NCBI RefSeq assembly: GCF_000317895.1 | Contig: NC_019567.1 | Span: forward strand, 1,426,001-1,490,000 | Length of the DNA stretch: 64,000 bases | Direction of reading: 5' to 3' | Source of the DNA: Bdellovibrio bacteriovorus str. Tiberius | GTDB lineage: Bacteria; Bdellovibrionota; Bdellovibrionia; Bdellovibrionales; Bdellovibrionaceae | Shown: positions 17,733 through 27,187 of the stretch, one piece after another | Layout of the letters: each line of letters begins with the position of its first letter | How positions within the stretch are numbered: position 1 is the stretch's first letter | The notes under the pieces: generated by a model | What the model was told of the DNA's origin: nothing | The model's database searches: none | The model's input: only the letters and a program-made list of their open reading frames with translations | Position numbers and translations under genes: made by a program

Positions 17733-18355
17733 AATTCGCGGGGAGGACGCTGAGATTCGTCCTTCACATCCAGAGCATAGCTGGTGGCAGTGTCAGAGAT
17801 TTGGTAGCTCATCTCTGGCAGGCCGTCGGCGACATGGCAAAGGCCAATCTCAAATTCGGATTCGAATTCACAATAGATAGTACCGATTTTTTCAAACGGA
17901 GTCACCGGATCCAGTTCTGTGACGTCAGACAAAGCGTCGCGGGTTTGCTGGATTTCTTTTTCCGTGGACAGGCTTAGGTTCTGACTGACTTTGGCGTCAT
18001 TCAAATCCAGATAGACCGAAGTTAATACATACGGGCATGCGCCACGCTGACCCTTCGTCGGAACTTTCACAGTATAGCGGCCGTCTTCCTGGCGCTGGGC
18101 CTTGATGACCAGTGTGCGATCGTGTCCGGCCGGGCTCATGCGGTCTTCAGCAAATTTACAAACAGAAGCATCCATCTTTTTATTGAAGGTGAACGCCGGG
18201 GAATAAAAGGCCATGGCTGAAATTTCGGTGGAAACCGGAGCTTGCCCCTGAATCAGGTGCCTCTCGGCACTGGGTTGCAGGCGTGTTTCTGCCGCCATTG
18301 CGGTGCAGGTCATTAGCAGGGTGAACAGGGTTGGCAGCATTACGGGCAATTTCAT
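17729..18355 (-). CDS. Secreted protein of unknown function
   Basis: A 208-residue protein with a clear signal peptide (MKLPVMLPTLFTLLMTCTAMA, cut near residue 21). The mature part has four cysteines (about 67, 107, 161 and 172), which could form two disulfides, and mixed strand-rich sequence. No known motif. It converges on the PLP lyase gene with a four-base stop overlap. Confidence 0.65.
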   Translation of the reverse strand: MKLPVMLPTLFTLLMTCTAMAAETRLQPSAERHLIQGQAPVSTEISAMAFYSPAFTFNKKMDASVCKFAEDRMSPAGHDRTLVIKAQRQEDGRYTVKVPTKGQRGACPYVLTSVYLDLNDAKVSQNLSLSTEKEIQQTRDALSDVTELDPVTPFEKIGTIYCEFESEFEIGLCHVADGLPEMSYQISDTATSYALDVKDESQRPPREF

Positions 18356-18523
18356 GTTTCATCCTTTGGCTGAAGCCTTAAAATTCATCATGAATGGGAA
18401 ATGCCAAGGCCATGCCACCGGCAGAGTCCTTCCCGTTGGAATTAGAGCCCGGCTCAGGGTTTTTTTGCCCCATGAGTGTGTCAATTTGTTGATCACGGCG
18501 GCCTTTGCGGGCAGGGTGAGGTG

Positions 18524-19138
18524 ATGATCCAGCAACGAAAACGCAAAACCAAAGACCCTTGCCCTGAATGTTTCCTGCACCGGGATTTGTGCCTTTGCAG
18601 TTTGATACCTCAACTGGAATCCCGCACCCGTTTGTGTCTGGTGATTCACGCCAAAGAACTAAAGCGCACCACTAACACCGGTCGTCTGGCGATCAAGTCT
18701 TTGCTTAACAGCGAGATGCGTGTGCGCGGAGACAGTCAGGAGGCTTTGGACCTTTCTGATTTGCTGGTGCCTGAATACCGCACGGTTTTGTTTTTCCCCG
18801 CGGAAGATGCGCGCGAACTGAATGCCGAATTTATGGCCGAAGACCCGCGTCCTTTGCAATTGATTGTGCCGGATGGGAACTGGCGCCAGGCCAGCAAGGT
18901 CAACACCCGCCATCCTGAAATTGCCGGGATTCCGCGAGTGATGATCAGTGCGCCCAATAAATCCCAGCACCACTTGCGGGCGGAAACGACCGAAGAAGGT
19001 ATGGCGACTTTGCAGGCGATTGCGCAGGCTTTTTTGGTGGCGGAAGGCCCCGCAGTCGGTGGGGCCCTGATGGAATTATATCAGGAAAAATTAAAAAGAA
19101 CCTTGATGGGACGGGGAGTTCTGCCGAAGCCGACTTAG
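18524..19138 (+). CDS. DTW-domain tRNA-uridine aminocarboxypropyltransferase family protein
   Basis: A protein of about 204 residues. The N-terminus has the zinc-like cluster CPECFLHRDLCLC, followed by TRLCLVIHAKELKRTTNTGRLA, FPAEDARELN and the signature PDGNWRQASK, where the family's D-T-W reads D-G-N-W. Members such as TapT add the 3-amino-3-carboxypropyl group of SAM to uridine in tRNA. I use the ATG at 18524 because GGGTGAGG sits just upstream. The stop overlaps the convergent halogenase gene by four bases. Confidence 0.85.
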   Translation: MIQQRKRKTKDPCPECFLHRDLCLCSLIPQLESRTRLCLVIHAKELKRTTNTGRLAIKSLLNSEMRVRGDSQEALDLSDLLVPEYRTVLFFPAEDARELNAEFMAEDPRPLQLIVPDGNWRQASKVNTRHPEIAGIPRVMISAPNKSQHHLRAETTEEGMATLQAIAQAFLVAEGPAVGGALMELYQEKLKRTLMGRGVLPKPT

Positions 19139-20736
19139 ACGTCGGCTTCCATGATCCAGGTGTCAGTGTCATTGAAGAGCTGCTCCAGGATCTCATCTTC
19201 AAACAGATGATCCCCTTTGAACAATTCAAACAGTGACAGGGAACGGCTGGTCAATTCTTGATAGGACTTCAGTTTGCCGAAGTATTCTTCCTTGCTCATT
19301 TCCGGTGCGGCCAGAGGTTTGTGAACTTCTTTTTGTCCGAAAATCAAAGTGTCATAACTGTAGCTGTTAAAGACCAGTGCCTCTGTCGCCGTGAACTGAG
19401 AGTTGGATCCAAAGTTCCCTGCGCTTAGAGGTGGTCTTTGATTGAACAGGTCCATGATGGTTTGTGCGTGTCCGATGTTGGTCTTTTCACGGCAGTGCTT
19501 CCAGAACGGAGTGTCCAGTTTCTTGTTGAACTTATAGTGCATGCCCACAAACCAGCGGAAAGTGTCCCACGTCACCGCGATTTCATTGTTGATACCCGAG
19601 ATGGAAATCTGATCGTCCAGGGTTTTAGGCATCAAACGGCACAAAACATTGATGCTGTGAACAGCCGTCTGAATGGCAGTGGATTCCAAAGGCTCAATAA
19701 ACCCGTAAGAGTTCCCCAAAGAAAACACGTTTTTCACCCAGGCTTGAGTATGACGACCCGAACGGAATTCAACCATTTTGTATTTTTCAAAATGACCGAA
19801 GCGGGCGCGGGCTTCAGCCAAAGCAGTTTCCTCGTCACAGAACTTGGACGAGAACACATAACCATAGTGGTCTTCAGTGCGCATCGGGATCTTCCAGCAC
19901 CAGCCATTGTTCATGGTAATCACAGATGTGTAGCAATCCACGACATCTTTGTTGGGCAGATCAAAGGTCAGTGCGCGGTCCGTGACCAAAGTGTCTGTGA
20001 ACGGTGTGAATTCCGTTTTTAGCGCCTGACCCAGAATCTTGGAGCGGAAGCCAGAGCAGTCGATGTACAGATCATAGGAAAGACTGTGACCTTCCTTTGA
20101 TTCCAAAGATGCCACATACCCACGGTCATCCAGTTTCACTTCGTGAACTTCGGCATCCAGAATGTCAATGCCGCGGCTTTTGACCTCCTTGTTCAGGAAG
20201 CGGATCAGGTTCTTGTTGTCGATGTGGTAGGAAAACGGAATGCTTGCCAGGAATGAAGTCAAAGTTCCGTTTTTGTTGCGAATGATCGGAATTTTATTTT
20301 CATTCATCAACACCGATGGCCAGTTGGAATTCTTGATGTCGTTTTCATAGTAGTAGGACTCGTACTGGTGTCCGGCAAAGAAGCTGAAATTGAATTTGTA
20401 ATCACCCGGGCAGCCCCAGTCAAAACGAATACCGAACTTCAACGTCGGCTGGACTTCACGGAAGAAATCCGCCGGGTCGATCTCAAGGCCGCGGTGCAGG
20501 AACGGCACGATCTCGGTGGTGGTGGATTCGCCGACGCCGATGACTGGAATTTTGCTGGACTCAATAACGGTGACTTCAACTTCGGGGTGATACTTTTTAA
20601 GCGCCAGGGCTGCGAGATATCCGGCGGTGCCGCCACCTAAAATGCCGATGGTTTTGATGTCCGTCGGCGGGCATTTTGGAAAGTTCAAATAGCTTAAATC
20701 AAAGGCATTGTCGATATGGTCAGAAAGTGTGTTCAT
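19135..20736 (-). CDS. Flavin-dependent tryptophan-halogenase-type enzyme
   Basis: A 533-residue FAD protein with the GxGxxG-type nucleotide motif GILGGGTAGY (31-40) and the flavin loop GVGESTT (67-73). The diagnostic halogenase residues are present: Lys100 in PTLKFGIRF (equivalent to the HOCl-tunnel lysine), the WxWxIP motif at 279-284 (WCWKIP) and Glu351-Ser352 in EPLEST. Such enzymes chlorinate or brominate an aromatic substrate using reduced FAD, oxygen and halide. No flavin reductase, NRPS or other biosynthetic gene is nearby, so the substrate is unknown. The next gene upstream is divergent. Confidence 0.9.
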   Translation of the reverse strand: MNTLSDHIDNAFDLSYLNFPKCPPTDIKTIGILGGGTAGYLAALALKKYHPEVEVTVIESSKIPVIGVGESTTTEIVPFLHRGLEIDPADFFREVQPTLKFGIRFDWGCPGDYKFNFSFFAGHQYESYYYENDIKNSNWPSVLMNENKIPIIRNKNGTLTSFLASIPFSYHIDNKNLIRFLNKEVKSRGIDILDAEVHEVKLDDRGYVASLESKEGHSLSYDLYIDCSGFRSKILGQALKTEFTPFTDTLVTDRALTFDLPNKDVVDCYTSVITMNNGWCWKIPMRTEDHYGYVFSSKFCDEETALAEARARFGHFEKYKMVEFRSGRHTQAWVKNVFSLGNSYGFIEPLESTAIQTAVHSINVLCRLMPKTLDDQISISGINNEIAVTWDTFRWFVGMHYKFNKKLDTPFWKHCREKTNIGHAQTIMDLFNQRPPLSAGNFGSNSQFTATEALVFNSYSYDTLIFGQKEVHKPLAAPEMSKEEYFGKLKSYQELTSRSLSLFELFKGDHLFEDEILEQLFNDTDTWIMEADV

Positions 20737-20890
20737 GGGTCGGTAATCTGCCTGTGAATTCAGTGATTTGCAACTTCAGAGATAAAGGCCCCCGGTGCAG
20801 GTAAAATGTACCGACACTGTCTTAAAATAGAACAGGCTTTTAGGACCTTCGCCCGTGATATTACCGGACCGAAATTCCGATAAAACACCA

Positions 20891-21541
20891 ATGAAGAAAA
20901 GTCCTTACTGGGTTTACCTCCCTGTTGCCACGTTGTTGTTTGCTGCTTTTTTCTGGGCAGGTAAAAAAAGCCGGTCCGTGCTGCCACCAGCCCGTACCGA
21001 AATCCCGCAAGCCGGGGTGAAGGCAACTGCCGCAAAGACACCGGTGACGGTAGCAGCTTCAACCCCACAGCCTGTGAAAATGGCAACCCCAACCCAATGG
21101 CAGCCCCGCGCGGTGGAAACTCTGAAGGGCGGAGCCCTGTTCAGCGCGCTGTTTGATAAAAAGGTGCTTCAAAATCTGAACCCACAGGATTTGCAAAAAA
21201 TCAGCGGTCTTTTCGCCAAACCATATCCTCGGGTCGAAAAGCATCACCGCGCCGTGATGGTGGAGCGTCTGGGAATACTAAAGGCCCTGGGTCAGCAGGC
21301 CCCCCTGCGTCGGGCACCCAGCTCGGTGATGGCACCGGAGCTTCGCACTTTCTATCGCCAGGTTCTGGAAAATCCGCAAGAAAACTGGATCGTCAAACGT
21401 CAGGTGTTTCGAAATCTGAAGTCGGCTCTGACTCCGTCAGAAAAAGAAGCGTATTACCGCCGTCTGGACACCCGCGTGGTGGCCCTGTCGATCAAATCCG
21501 AAGCTGAAATTGTCGAGGAGGTTCTGCGTGAAAAACGCTAA
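20891..21541 (+). CDS. Membrane-anchored protein, partner gene of the HEARH protein
   Basis: A protein of about 216 residues with one N-terminal membrane helix (WVYLPVATLLFAAFFWAG), a Pro/Thr/Ala-rich linker (about 35-80) and a helical C-terminal domain. I do not recognise the family. The start is uncertain: an in-frame GTG at 20855 has an AGGA nine bases upstream, whereas the ATG at 20891 lacks a good site. Its end overlaps the start of the next gene by 14 bases, and the ribosome binding site of that gene lies inside it, so the two are translationally coupled. Confidence 0.7.
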   Translation: MKKSPYWVYLPVATLLFAAFFWAGKKSRSVLPPARTEIPQAGVKATAAKTPVTVAASTPQPVKMATPTQWQPRAVETLKGGALFSALFDKKVLQNLNPQDLQKISGLFAKPYPRVEKHHRAVMVERLGILKALGQQAPLRRAPSSVMAPELRTFYRQVLENPQENWIVKRQVFRNLKSALTPSEKEAYYRRLDTRVVALSIKSEAEIVEEVLREKR

Positions 21542-23162
21542 GTGGCTTTCTTGGGGACTATTTGGTTTGGTGATAGTGGCGGGCTTTGTTTTCGGCCGCT
21601 GGATGCCGGAAGCTTCAGAATTCAGTCTGGATCTTTCATCTGAATCCGTGCCCAGTGTGAATGTTATTGAAAACCTGGCTTGTCCATCCGAGGAAAAATA
21701 CCACGAGATGGCGCGCAAGGTGTCTTTGGTGATTCCAGAAGGCTCCGAGGCCTGTGATGATTCCTATCGGGCGAAACTGGGAAAGATTCTTTTGTTGATG
21801 GATCAATTGCGCATCGAAGCCCCGGCAGACTGGCTGCCCAGTTTTCAGCACGACCTGGGGGATTTGCTTGGGTATGTCGCCAAGAATTCGCGCAGGTTGA
21901 ATTTGGATCTGAATCAAACAGGCTCCATTGCTTATAACATGTCTTCGGAGCAGTCCATCTATCTGGGCGGATACTTCTTTGGCTCTGAACCGCTCGAAGC
22001 CATTTCGACTCTGATTCATGAGGCCCGGCATTCTGTCAGCTATTCTCCACGACATGTGCAGTGTCGGGGTGGGGACATTCCGTTTTCAACCGGGGGCTGT
22101 GATGCCCGGTTTGGCACGACTGAAAAAGATGCCGGTGCTTACTCTTACGAAGTTCTGTTGCAAGCCGGTCTTGCGATGTACGGCAAAGGCCTGAGCCCGG
22201 CTGACAAAGAATTCATGATGTCTTCGGCACTGACCGTACTGGCCAGCCGCTTTAACGAACTGCCGGTGGAAGTCTCGCAAAAAACCGACGTTTTGCTGGC
22301 CCTGGGGCGTCAGGGGCAAGTGTATGTGGTTGATGCCACCGCAAAATCTTTCAAACCGATTGAAATGAAACTGCGCTCAGCCGGTGAAAAAATTCAGCGT
22401 CTTGGATTTAGTCCGCGCAATAGCGGTTTGATTCTGTTTTCAGATAAAGCGCATGTCTATAGCTGGTCGATCCGCGAAGGTTTCAAGGACTACAACCCCG
22501 AGCTGATCGCGGATATGCCGGTGTGGGATGCCGCTCGAATCACGATTCCAGGCGAAATCAATCGCACCCGGCATACGTTTAAAACGGACGGTGGTATTTA
22601 CAAAGTTTCAAAACTTTTAGCAGGCAAGATGAAATTTGAATTGGTGGATATGATTCCCGCCAAAGACATGACGAATTATCCGGCGTTTGAAAGCTACTTC
22701 CTGGCGCAGTACGGGGACAGTGTGTTTCTGGGGGCTGACGGGGGTGCGTGGCTTTTGGCCCATGATACTTTCTCGTCTGACTGGTTTAAAAAACCGGAAG
22801 GACTGCAGGATTCCCGGGGCTGGCAGCAGGGAACCGGCGGAGTGTTGTATGAGGACTTGTTCCTGCTGACTCGCACAGGCGAACTTCGCGTGGCCAAGTC
22901 TTTCTATGAAGAGCTGGATGAATACAATTCCCGCACGACATACACGACCGAGGCGGTGGACTTTAAGATCCCGGGACGTTCGGTCAAGTATCTGCAAGGT
23001 TTAAAGATTCATGGTCAGTTGAATGACGACGGGCACCTGTTCCTGCGGCCGTATGGCAGGGCAGAGCAAATCGAACTTCAGGGGCCGGACATTGTCGACT
23101 TTGCGATCATCCATAATCCGGCTTTGAAATCCCCGGTCGTTCCTCACTCAAGCCAAAAATAG
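21528..23162 (+). CDS. Exported protein with HEXXH metallopeptidase-like motif
   Basis: A 544-residue protein starting at GTG 21528, six bases after a perfect GAGGAGG. It has an N-terminal membrane helix or signal (residues 3-23). At 161-170 is TLIHEARHSV, an HEXXH zinc motif (His164, Glu165, His168), followed by two cysteines (179, 191) and an acidic helix (TEKDAGAYSYEVLLQ) that could hold a third ligand. Residues about 270-520 look like a beta-rich or propeller domain (GQVYVVDA, GLILFSDKAHVYSWS). It probably acts in the periplasm or outside. Peptidase activity is inferred from the motif only. Confidence 0.72.
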   Translation: MKNAKWLSWGLFGLVIVAGFVFGRWMPEASEFSLDLSSESVPSVNVIENLACPSEEKYHEMARKVSLVIPEGSEACDDSYRAKLGKILLLMDQLRIEAPADWLPSFQHDLGDLLGYVAKNSRRLNLDLNQTGSIAYNMSSEQSIYLGGYFFGSEPLEAISTLIHEARHSVSYSPRHVQCRGGDIPFSTGGCDARFGTTEKDAGAYSYEVLLQAGLAMYGKGLSPADKEFMMSSALTVLASRFNELPVEVSQKTDVLLALGRQGQVYVVDATAKSFKPIEMKLRSAGEKIQRLGFSPRNSGLILFSDKAHVYSWSIREGFKDYNPELIADMPVWDAARITIPGEINRTRHTFKTDGGIYKVSKLLAGKMKFELVDMIPAKDMTNYPAFESYFLAQYGDSVFLGADGGAWLLAHDTFSSDWFKKPEGLQDSRGWQQGTGGVLYEDLFLLTRTGELRVAKSFYEELDEYNSRTTYTTEAVDFKIPGRSVKYLQGLKIHGQLNDDGHLFLRPYGRAEQIELQGPDIVDFAIIHNPALKSPVVPHSSQK

Positions 23163-23278
23163 GCTCTACGTCAGGTCTTGGGCAGGCGGGGCCTTGTCAG
23201 AATTCCTATATCCGAGCTGGCGCCTGTTTTGCGGGGCAAACAATTTGCTTAAATCCTCGCAAAACCCAGGTGAGGCCC

Positions 23279-24052
23279 ATGAGCAAGTTGAACGTGGCAG
23301 GACATTTTAATCTTCCGACGGTGTTGATGGCACTTCTGACGGTGCTGTCTTTTCCGGCCTTTGCCCAGCATTCCTGGGATCAAATTGATTATCGCGCCAA
23401 TCTGTATGACCTGCGGGATTCTGAAATCCGCCGCGGTGACAACATCGATGAATCCAATCGTCAGTTGATGGAAGAAATCCGCAACTTCAAGCCCACAACC
23501 AATGGCCGCGCCGAGGGTGTCACGTACGAGCAGGCTTTGAGGATTGTGCAGATGACCAATCAAAATGACATCACCGGCAATCGTGGGCATTCCAAGTATG
23601 ATCCCGATGGCATTCGTGGTTTCTGCTTCGGGCGGGCCCTGTATGCACATTTGGAACTGCTTCGCCATGGCGTAGATTCGCAAGCGATAAAAAAAGTCTT
23701 TATCGTGGGCCCGATGAAAAACGGGGTGGACTGGCAGTTCCATGTGACGACTGTGGTTCGTGCGAAGGATAAAAATGGCTGGTATGCTGTAGACACATTC
23801 ACTGGCAAGCCGATGCTTCTGGAAGAATGGTTCTCGCGCTTCACGGGATATTCGACTGACAAAAAACTTCGCATGTACGTTACTCGTCCGGCCAAGATCG
23901 GCCCAAGCTCTTGGGAATACAACACCAAACGGGGTGGATTGTTTGATCCTTTTTATAATAGCTACTTCAAAGACATGTTTGAAATGTTCCGTAAAACACG
24001 CGTCAGTTCGTCTGATAAGTTCGTTCAGCGCTGCTCTCAATTGTTCCTGTAA
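23279..24052 (+). CDS. Secreted protein-glutaminase-like (cysteine deamidase) protein
   Basis: A 257-residue secreted protein (signal peptide about 1-29, cut near AFA-Q). Three blocks match a papain-like Cys-His-Asp triad in the order and spacing of protein glutaminase: Cys116 in GFCFGRALYAHLEL, His155 in WQFHVTTVV and Asp172 in WYAVDTFTGKP. The gaps of 39 and 17 residues are close to those I recall for the Chryseobacterium enzyme. Such enzymes turn protein glutamine into glutamate. An AGGTGAGG site precedes the ATG at 23279. It lies among other exported hydrolases; prey proteins are a plausible target. Confidence 0.65.
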   Translation: MSKLNVAGHFNLPTVLMALLTVLSFPAFAQHSWDQIDYRANLYDLRDSEIRRGDNIDESNRQLMEEIRNFKPTTNGRAEGVTYEQALRIVQMTNQNDITGNRGHSKYDPDGIRGFCFGRALYAHLELLRHGVDSQAIKKVFIVGPMKNGVDWQFHVTTVVRAKDKNGWYAVDTFTGKPMLLEEWFSRFTGYSTDKKLRMYVTRPAKIGPSSWEYNTKRGGLFDPFYNSYFKDMFEMFRKTRVSSSDKFVQRCSQLFL

Positions 24053-24168
24053 ACATTAACTGAAATTAATACTGTCCAGGAATTTGACACGGATCAATTC
24101 CTAGGAGTTTTCATAACTCTTTGATAGATTCCCCAGCGGCGATTGATGCCGTTGTAAGGGGAGTCCCT

Positions 24169-25020
24169 GTGTTGAATTCAAAGCTGTTGCTGTCATCCTT
24201 GCTGCTTTTGTCCCTTGTTGCTTGTACGAAGAATGAAGAAACCAATAATGTTGAAATGAACGGTCAAGAGACCTCCATTATTGGTGGCGAAAAGGCCGAT
24301 GCCGCGAATCCAGTGACGGCTTCCACGGTGTCTTTGATTTATAACTATCAGGGAAAACCTTACTCCATCTGCACGGGCACATTGATTTCAAAGAATCTGG
24401 TTTTGACTGCGGCTCACTGTCTGGTGGATCTTCAGGGCGCAGAGATCTTCGTTCATATGGGTGAGGTCCTTCCGACAACGGTTGATGAAACAAAACTTTT
24501 GCGAGTGGCAGAATACGAAACTCACAAGGACTATCACCTGGTCTATGATGACAACGGTTTCCCGGTGACAGGTCGTAACGACGTGGGTTTGATCAAGTTA
24601 TTGTTGGAGGCTCCGGAAAACGCCGTTCCGGTTCCCATTCTGGATGAGTCCGTCGAGCTGAAAGCGGGCGAGACCCTGTTGCTTGCCGGTTATGGATTGC
24701 TGCATGAAATTGAAAATCCGATTCCAGCAACAGGTCTGAACTTTGTGCGTGTGCCATTGGCTAAATTGTGGGAATCGATTCTGGTGACCGATCAGAACAA
24801 TGCCAAAGGTGCTTGTTCTGGTGATTCCGGTGGCCCGGCTTATTTGGAAACTTCCAAAGGACTTGTTGTTGTCGGGATTACTCGCGGGCCGCACGATCTT
24901 GCACCAGACTGCCGTCATTTCGGTGAATACACGAACGCCACTATGTTCAAGACTTTCATTCTTGAAGAAGCTGCGGCGATGGGTGCTGACGCCCCCGTCT
25001 TTACGACCGAGCGTCAGTAA
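24169..25020 (+). CDS. Trypsin-like S1 serine protease lipoprotein
   Basis: A 283-residue protein starting at GTG 24169 (AAGGGGAG upstream). LSLVAC ends in lipobox Cys19. The chymotrypsin fold follows: IIGGEKA (the usual mature N-terminus, about residue 37), TAAHC with His83, RNDVGLIKL with Asp138, and GDSGGPA with Ser220. All three catalytic residues are present. It should be tethered to a membrane after lipidation. The frame is open upstream to a TTG at 24121, but that would bury the lipoprotein signal. Confidence 0.9.
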   Translation: MLNSKLLLSSLLLLSLVACTKNEETNNVEMNGQETSIIGGEKADAANPVTASTVSLIYNYQGKPYSICTGTLISKNLVLTAAHCLVDLQGAEIFVHMGEVLPTTVDETKLLRVAEYETHKDYHLVYDDNGFPVTGRNDVGLIKLLLEAPENAVPVPILDESVELKAGETLLLAGYGLLHEIENPIPATGLNFVRVPLAKLWESILVTDQNNAKGACSGDSGGPAYLETSKGLVVVGITRGPHDLAPDCRHFGEYTNATMFKTFILEEAAAMGADAPVFTTERQ

Positions 25021-25026
25021 TCCGTC

Positions 25027-27123
25027 CTAAAGATTCGTCTGCAGTGTCAAAAAGACGCTGCGGACTTCCCCTGGGTACAGATAGATGTGCCCATACTGAG
25101 TCGGGGATTCCTTCCAGTATTTTCCGTCCGTCAGATTTTCAACAGCCAGGCGCACGACGGTTTTTTCATCTTTCTTCCCAAATTCATAAGAAGCTCCCGC
25201 ATCCCAACGGGTCCATGCTGACAGCATCATGGAATTATCCGCAGTCACCGCACGCTCACCTTCATAGGAAATGCGCGAATTCACTGACAAGCCCTGAAGG
25301 CCCGGGATCAGATAACTCACATGGGCACGGAAAGTATGCTCAGGCAGATTCGTTGGACGCTGGTCATTGACGGCGGCATTCAAAGTGCTGTCCAGGCGAC
25401 GAGCCTTCAGCCACATTGCTGATGCTGTCCATTGCAGACGTCCTGCTTCACCACCCAGTTCTGCCTCAACGCCCTGATGGCGGCTGAGGCCGTCAATTTT
25501 ATAGTCCGGTCTTTGATCCTCCACCTGAGGTCGTTCAATTTGGAAGGCCGCAAGATTCCAAGTGACAGCTTCACCACCGCGCACACCGACTTCGATTTGT
25601 TTGCTGATCACGTCCGGAACAAATTGTCCGGGGTTTGTGTAGCCACTGCGGTTCGGGGTGACATAGGTTTCAACACCTTCACCATAGCTGACATAGGTCA
25701 TCCAAGTCGGGAATTGGTAAGAAAGGGCCATCCACGGCAACACAAAGTTTTCGCGATAATCGGTGGCTCGGGACGCATCGGTGCGAACACTGCTGCGATG
25801 AACATCACTGAAGCGAAGCCCCAGCCACGCACCCCAAGGCCCAAATTTGGCGGAATCAAAGGCAAACAGTTCGTTCACTTCAGAATCTCTGTTGGTATTT
25901 TCATCTGTCAGGGCAGGATCTGCCGGAAGCTTCGCCGTGCCCTGCACATTGCCCGCACCCACTGGGTTGTAAGCCTGTTTGTCATAGCGTTCACGGGATA
26001 CATGTCCCAGATATCCGATATTGATGTCGTGGGAAACAGACCATGTTTCCGCTTTGATTTGCAGGGAGGTCTTGACGGCCTGAGTGCTGCGGCGTTCGTT
26101 TTCACTTCGGAAGTCGTACATGTCGAAAGTGCCGTCAGAACAATAGCGGTCATAATTGTTTTCAGCCGAGCAGCCAAACGGGTATGCCAGACGGTCGTCG
26201 GTGTGCAGTTCTTGTGCGCCCGCGGCAGTATGCCAGATCAGATTCTGGTTAAATCGGTGAGTGTACTTCAAGCTGCCGGTCAGACCGGTGAAAACCACCG
26301 GCTGGGACCAGCTTTGATTGTTCAGGTTCAAGCGCGGATCAGATGCAGATGGCAGATCATTGCCCAAAAGACTGAACGCCGCTTGGGTCGGCTGGGATTT
26401 TTTGGACCATTCGATGTCTGACTCAAATAATTGACCTTCGGAAATGCGCCAGCTGTTGGCCAAAGCCAGGACACTTCGTTCACCTTTGCTGTCTTCCACT
26501 GCGGGGCTTAAGTTTTCATGGGCCACATTCAGGCGATAACCGAACTGTTCATAGCCTTTGACCGGGCCAGCGGCATCGGCGGCGATCAGCCAGTCCCCAT
26601 AACTTCCAACTTCGGTTTCAAGCAGCAGTTGGTGACGCGCAGTCGGGCGTTTGACGACATAATTGACCATGCCTCCGGGCGAGCTTGCACCGGTCTGCAG
26701 GCCATTCAGTCCTTTCAGCACCTCAAGACGCTCTTTGTTTTCCAAAGGAATGGATGTTTGCGTATTGATCGGCAGGCCTTCACGCAGGAAGTTTGCGCGA
26801 TTGTCCAGGGTAAACCCGCGAATGGACAGATAGTCCCAGTATCCCGAAGCGTTGTAGCTGTCGGTGACGGACGCTTCAATGAGAGTGATATCAGACAGAC
26901 GGTGAATGCGGTTTTCACGCAAAGTCTTGTCACTGATTTGGGAGGAAGAAAGCGGCAGATTTTGTGCGGGAACATCGGGGAAACCAAAAGCCTCCAGAGG
27001 TTCCTGAACCTGATCATCCTGAACAGTGATGGTGTTGATCTCGGTCGGTGCGTTTTGTGCGTGCAGACCCTGGCTGGTCAGCAGAGCTGTCATGGCAGTG
27101 AGGATTGATACGTGCTTTTTCAT
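25027..27123 (-). CDS. TonB-dependent outer-membrane receptor under thiamin (TPP) control
   Basis: A 698-residue outer membrane receptor. After the signal peptide (MKKHVSILTAMTALLTSQGLHA) there is a TonB box region (INTITV), a plug domain (SDKTLRENRIHRLSDITLIE, SIRGF, ERLEVLKGLNGLQTGASSPGGMVNYVVKRP) and a strand-rich barrel ending in VRSVFLTLQTNL. The sequence resembles siderophore receptors, but a TPP riboswitch lies in its leader, so the substrate is more probably thiamin, a precursor or a phosphate ester. The ATG at 27123 has AAAGGAAGG before it; upstream in-frame codons belong to the leader. No thiamin transporter gene is adjacent. Confidence 0.9.
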   Translation of the reverse strand: MKKHVSILTAMTALLTSQGLHAQNAPTEINTITVQDDQVQEPLEAFGFPDVPAQNLPLSSSQISDKTLRENRIHRLSDITLIEASVTDSYNASGYWDYLSIRGFTLDNRANFLREGLPINTQTSIPLENKERLEVLKGLNGLQTGASSPGGMVNYVVKRPTARHQLLLETEVGSYGDWLIAADAAGPVKGYEQFGYRLNVAHENLSPAVEDSKGERSVLALANSWRISEGQLFESDIEWSKKSQPTQAAFSLLGNDLPSASDPRLNLNNQSWSQPVVFTGLTGSLKYTHRFNQNLIWHTAAGAQELHTDDRLAYPFGCSAENNYDRYCSDGTFDMYDFRSENERRSTQAVKTSLQIKAETWSVSHDINIGYLGHVSRERYDKQAYNPVGAGNVQGTAKLPADPALTDENTNRDSEVNELFAFDSAKFGPWGAWLGLRFSDVHRSSVRTDASRATDYRENFVLPWMALSYQFPTWMTYVSYGEGVETYVTPNRSGYTNPGQFVPDVISKQIEVGVRGGEAVTWNLAAFQIERPQVEDQRPDYKIDGLSRHQGVEAELGGEAGRLQWTASAMWLKARRLDSTLNAAVNDQRPTNLPEHTFRAHVSYLIPGLQGLSVNSRISYEGERAVTADNSMMLSAWTRWDAGASYEFGKKDEKTVVRLAVENLTDGKYWKESPTQYGHIYLYPGEVRSVFLTLQTNL

Positions 27124-27187
27124 AGCCTTCCTTTGGCAGGTCGGCAGGATAGAAAGGGGCCTTTTGGGGATGGGCCGGTTCTTTCTG

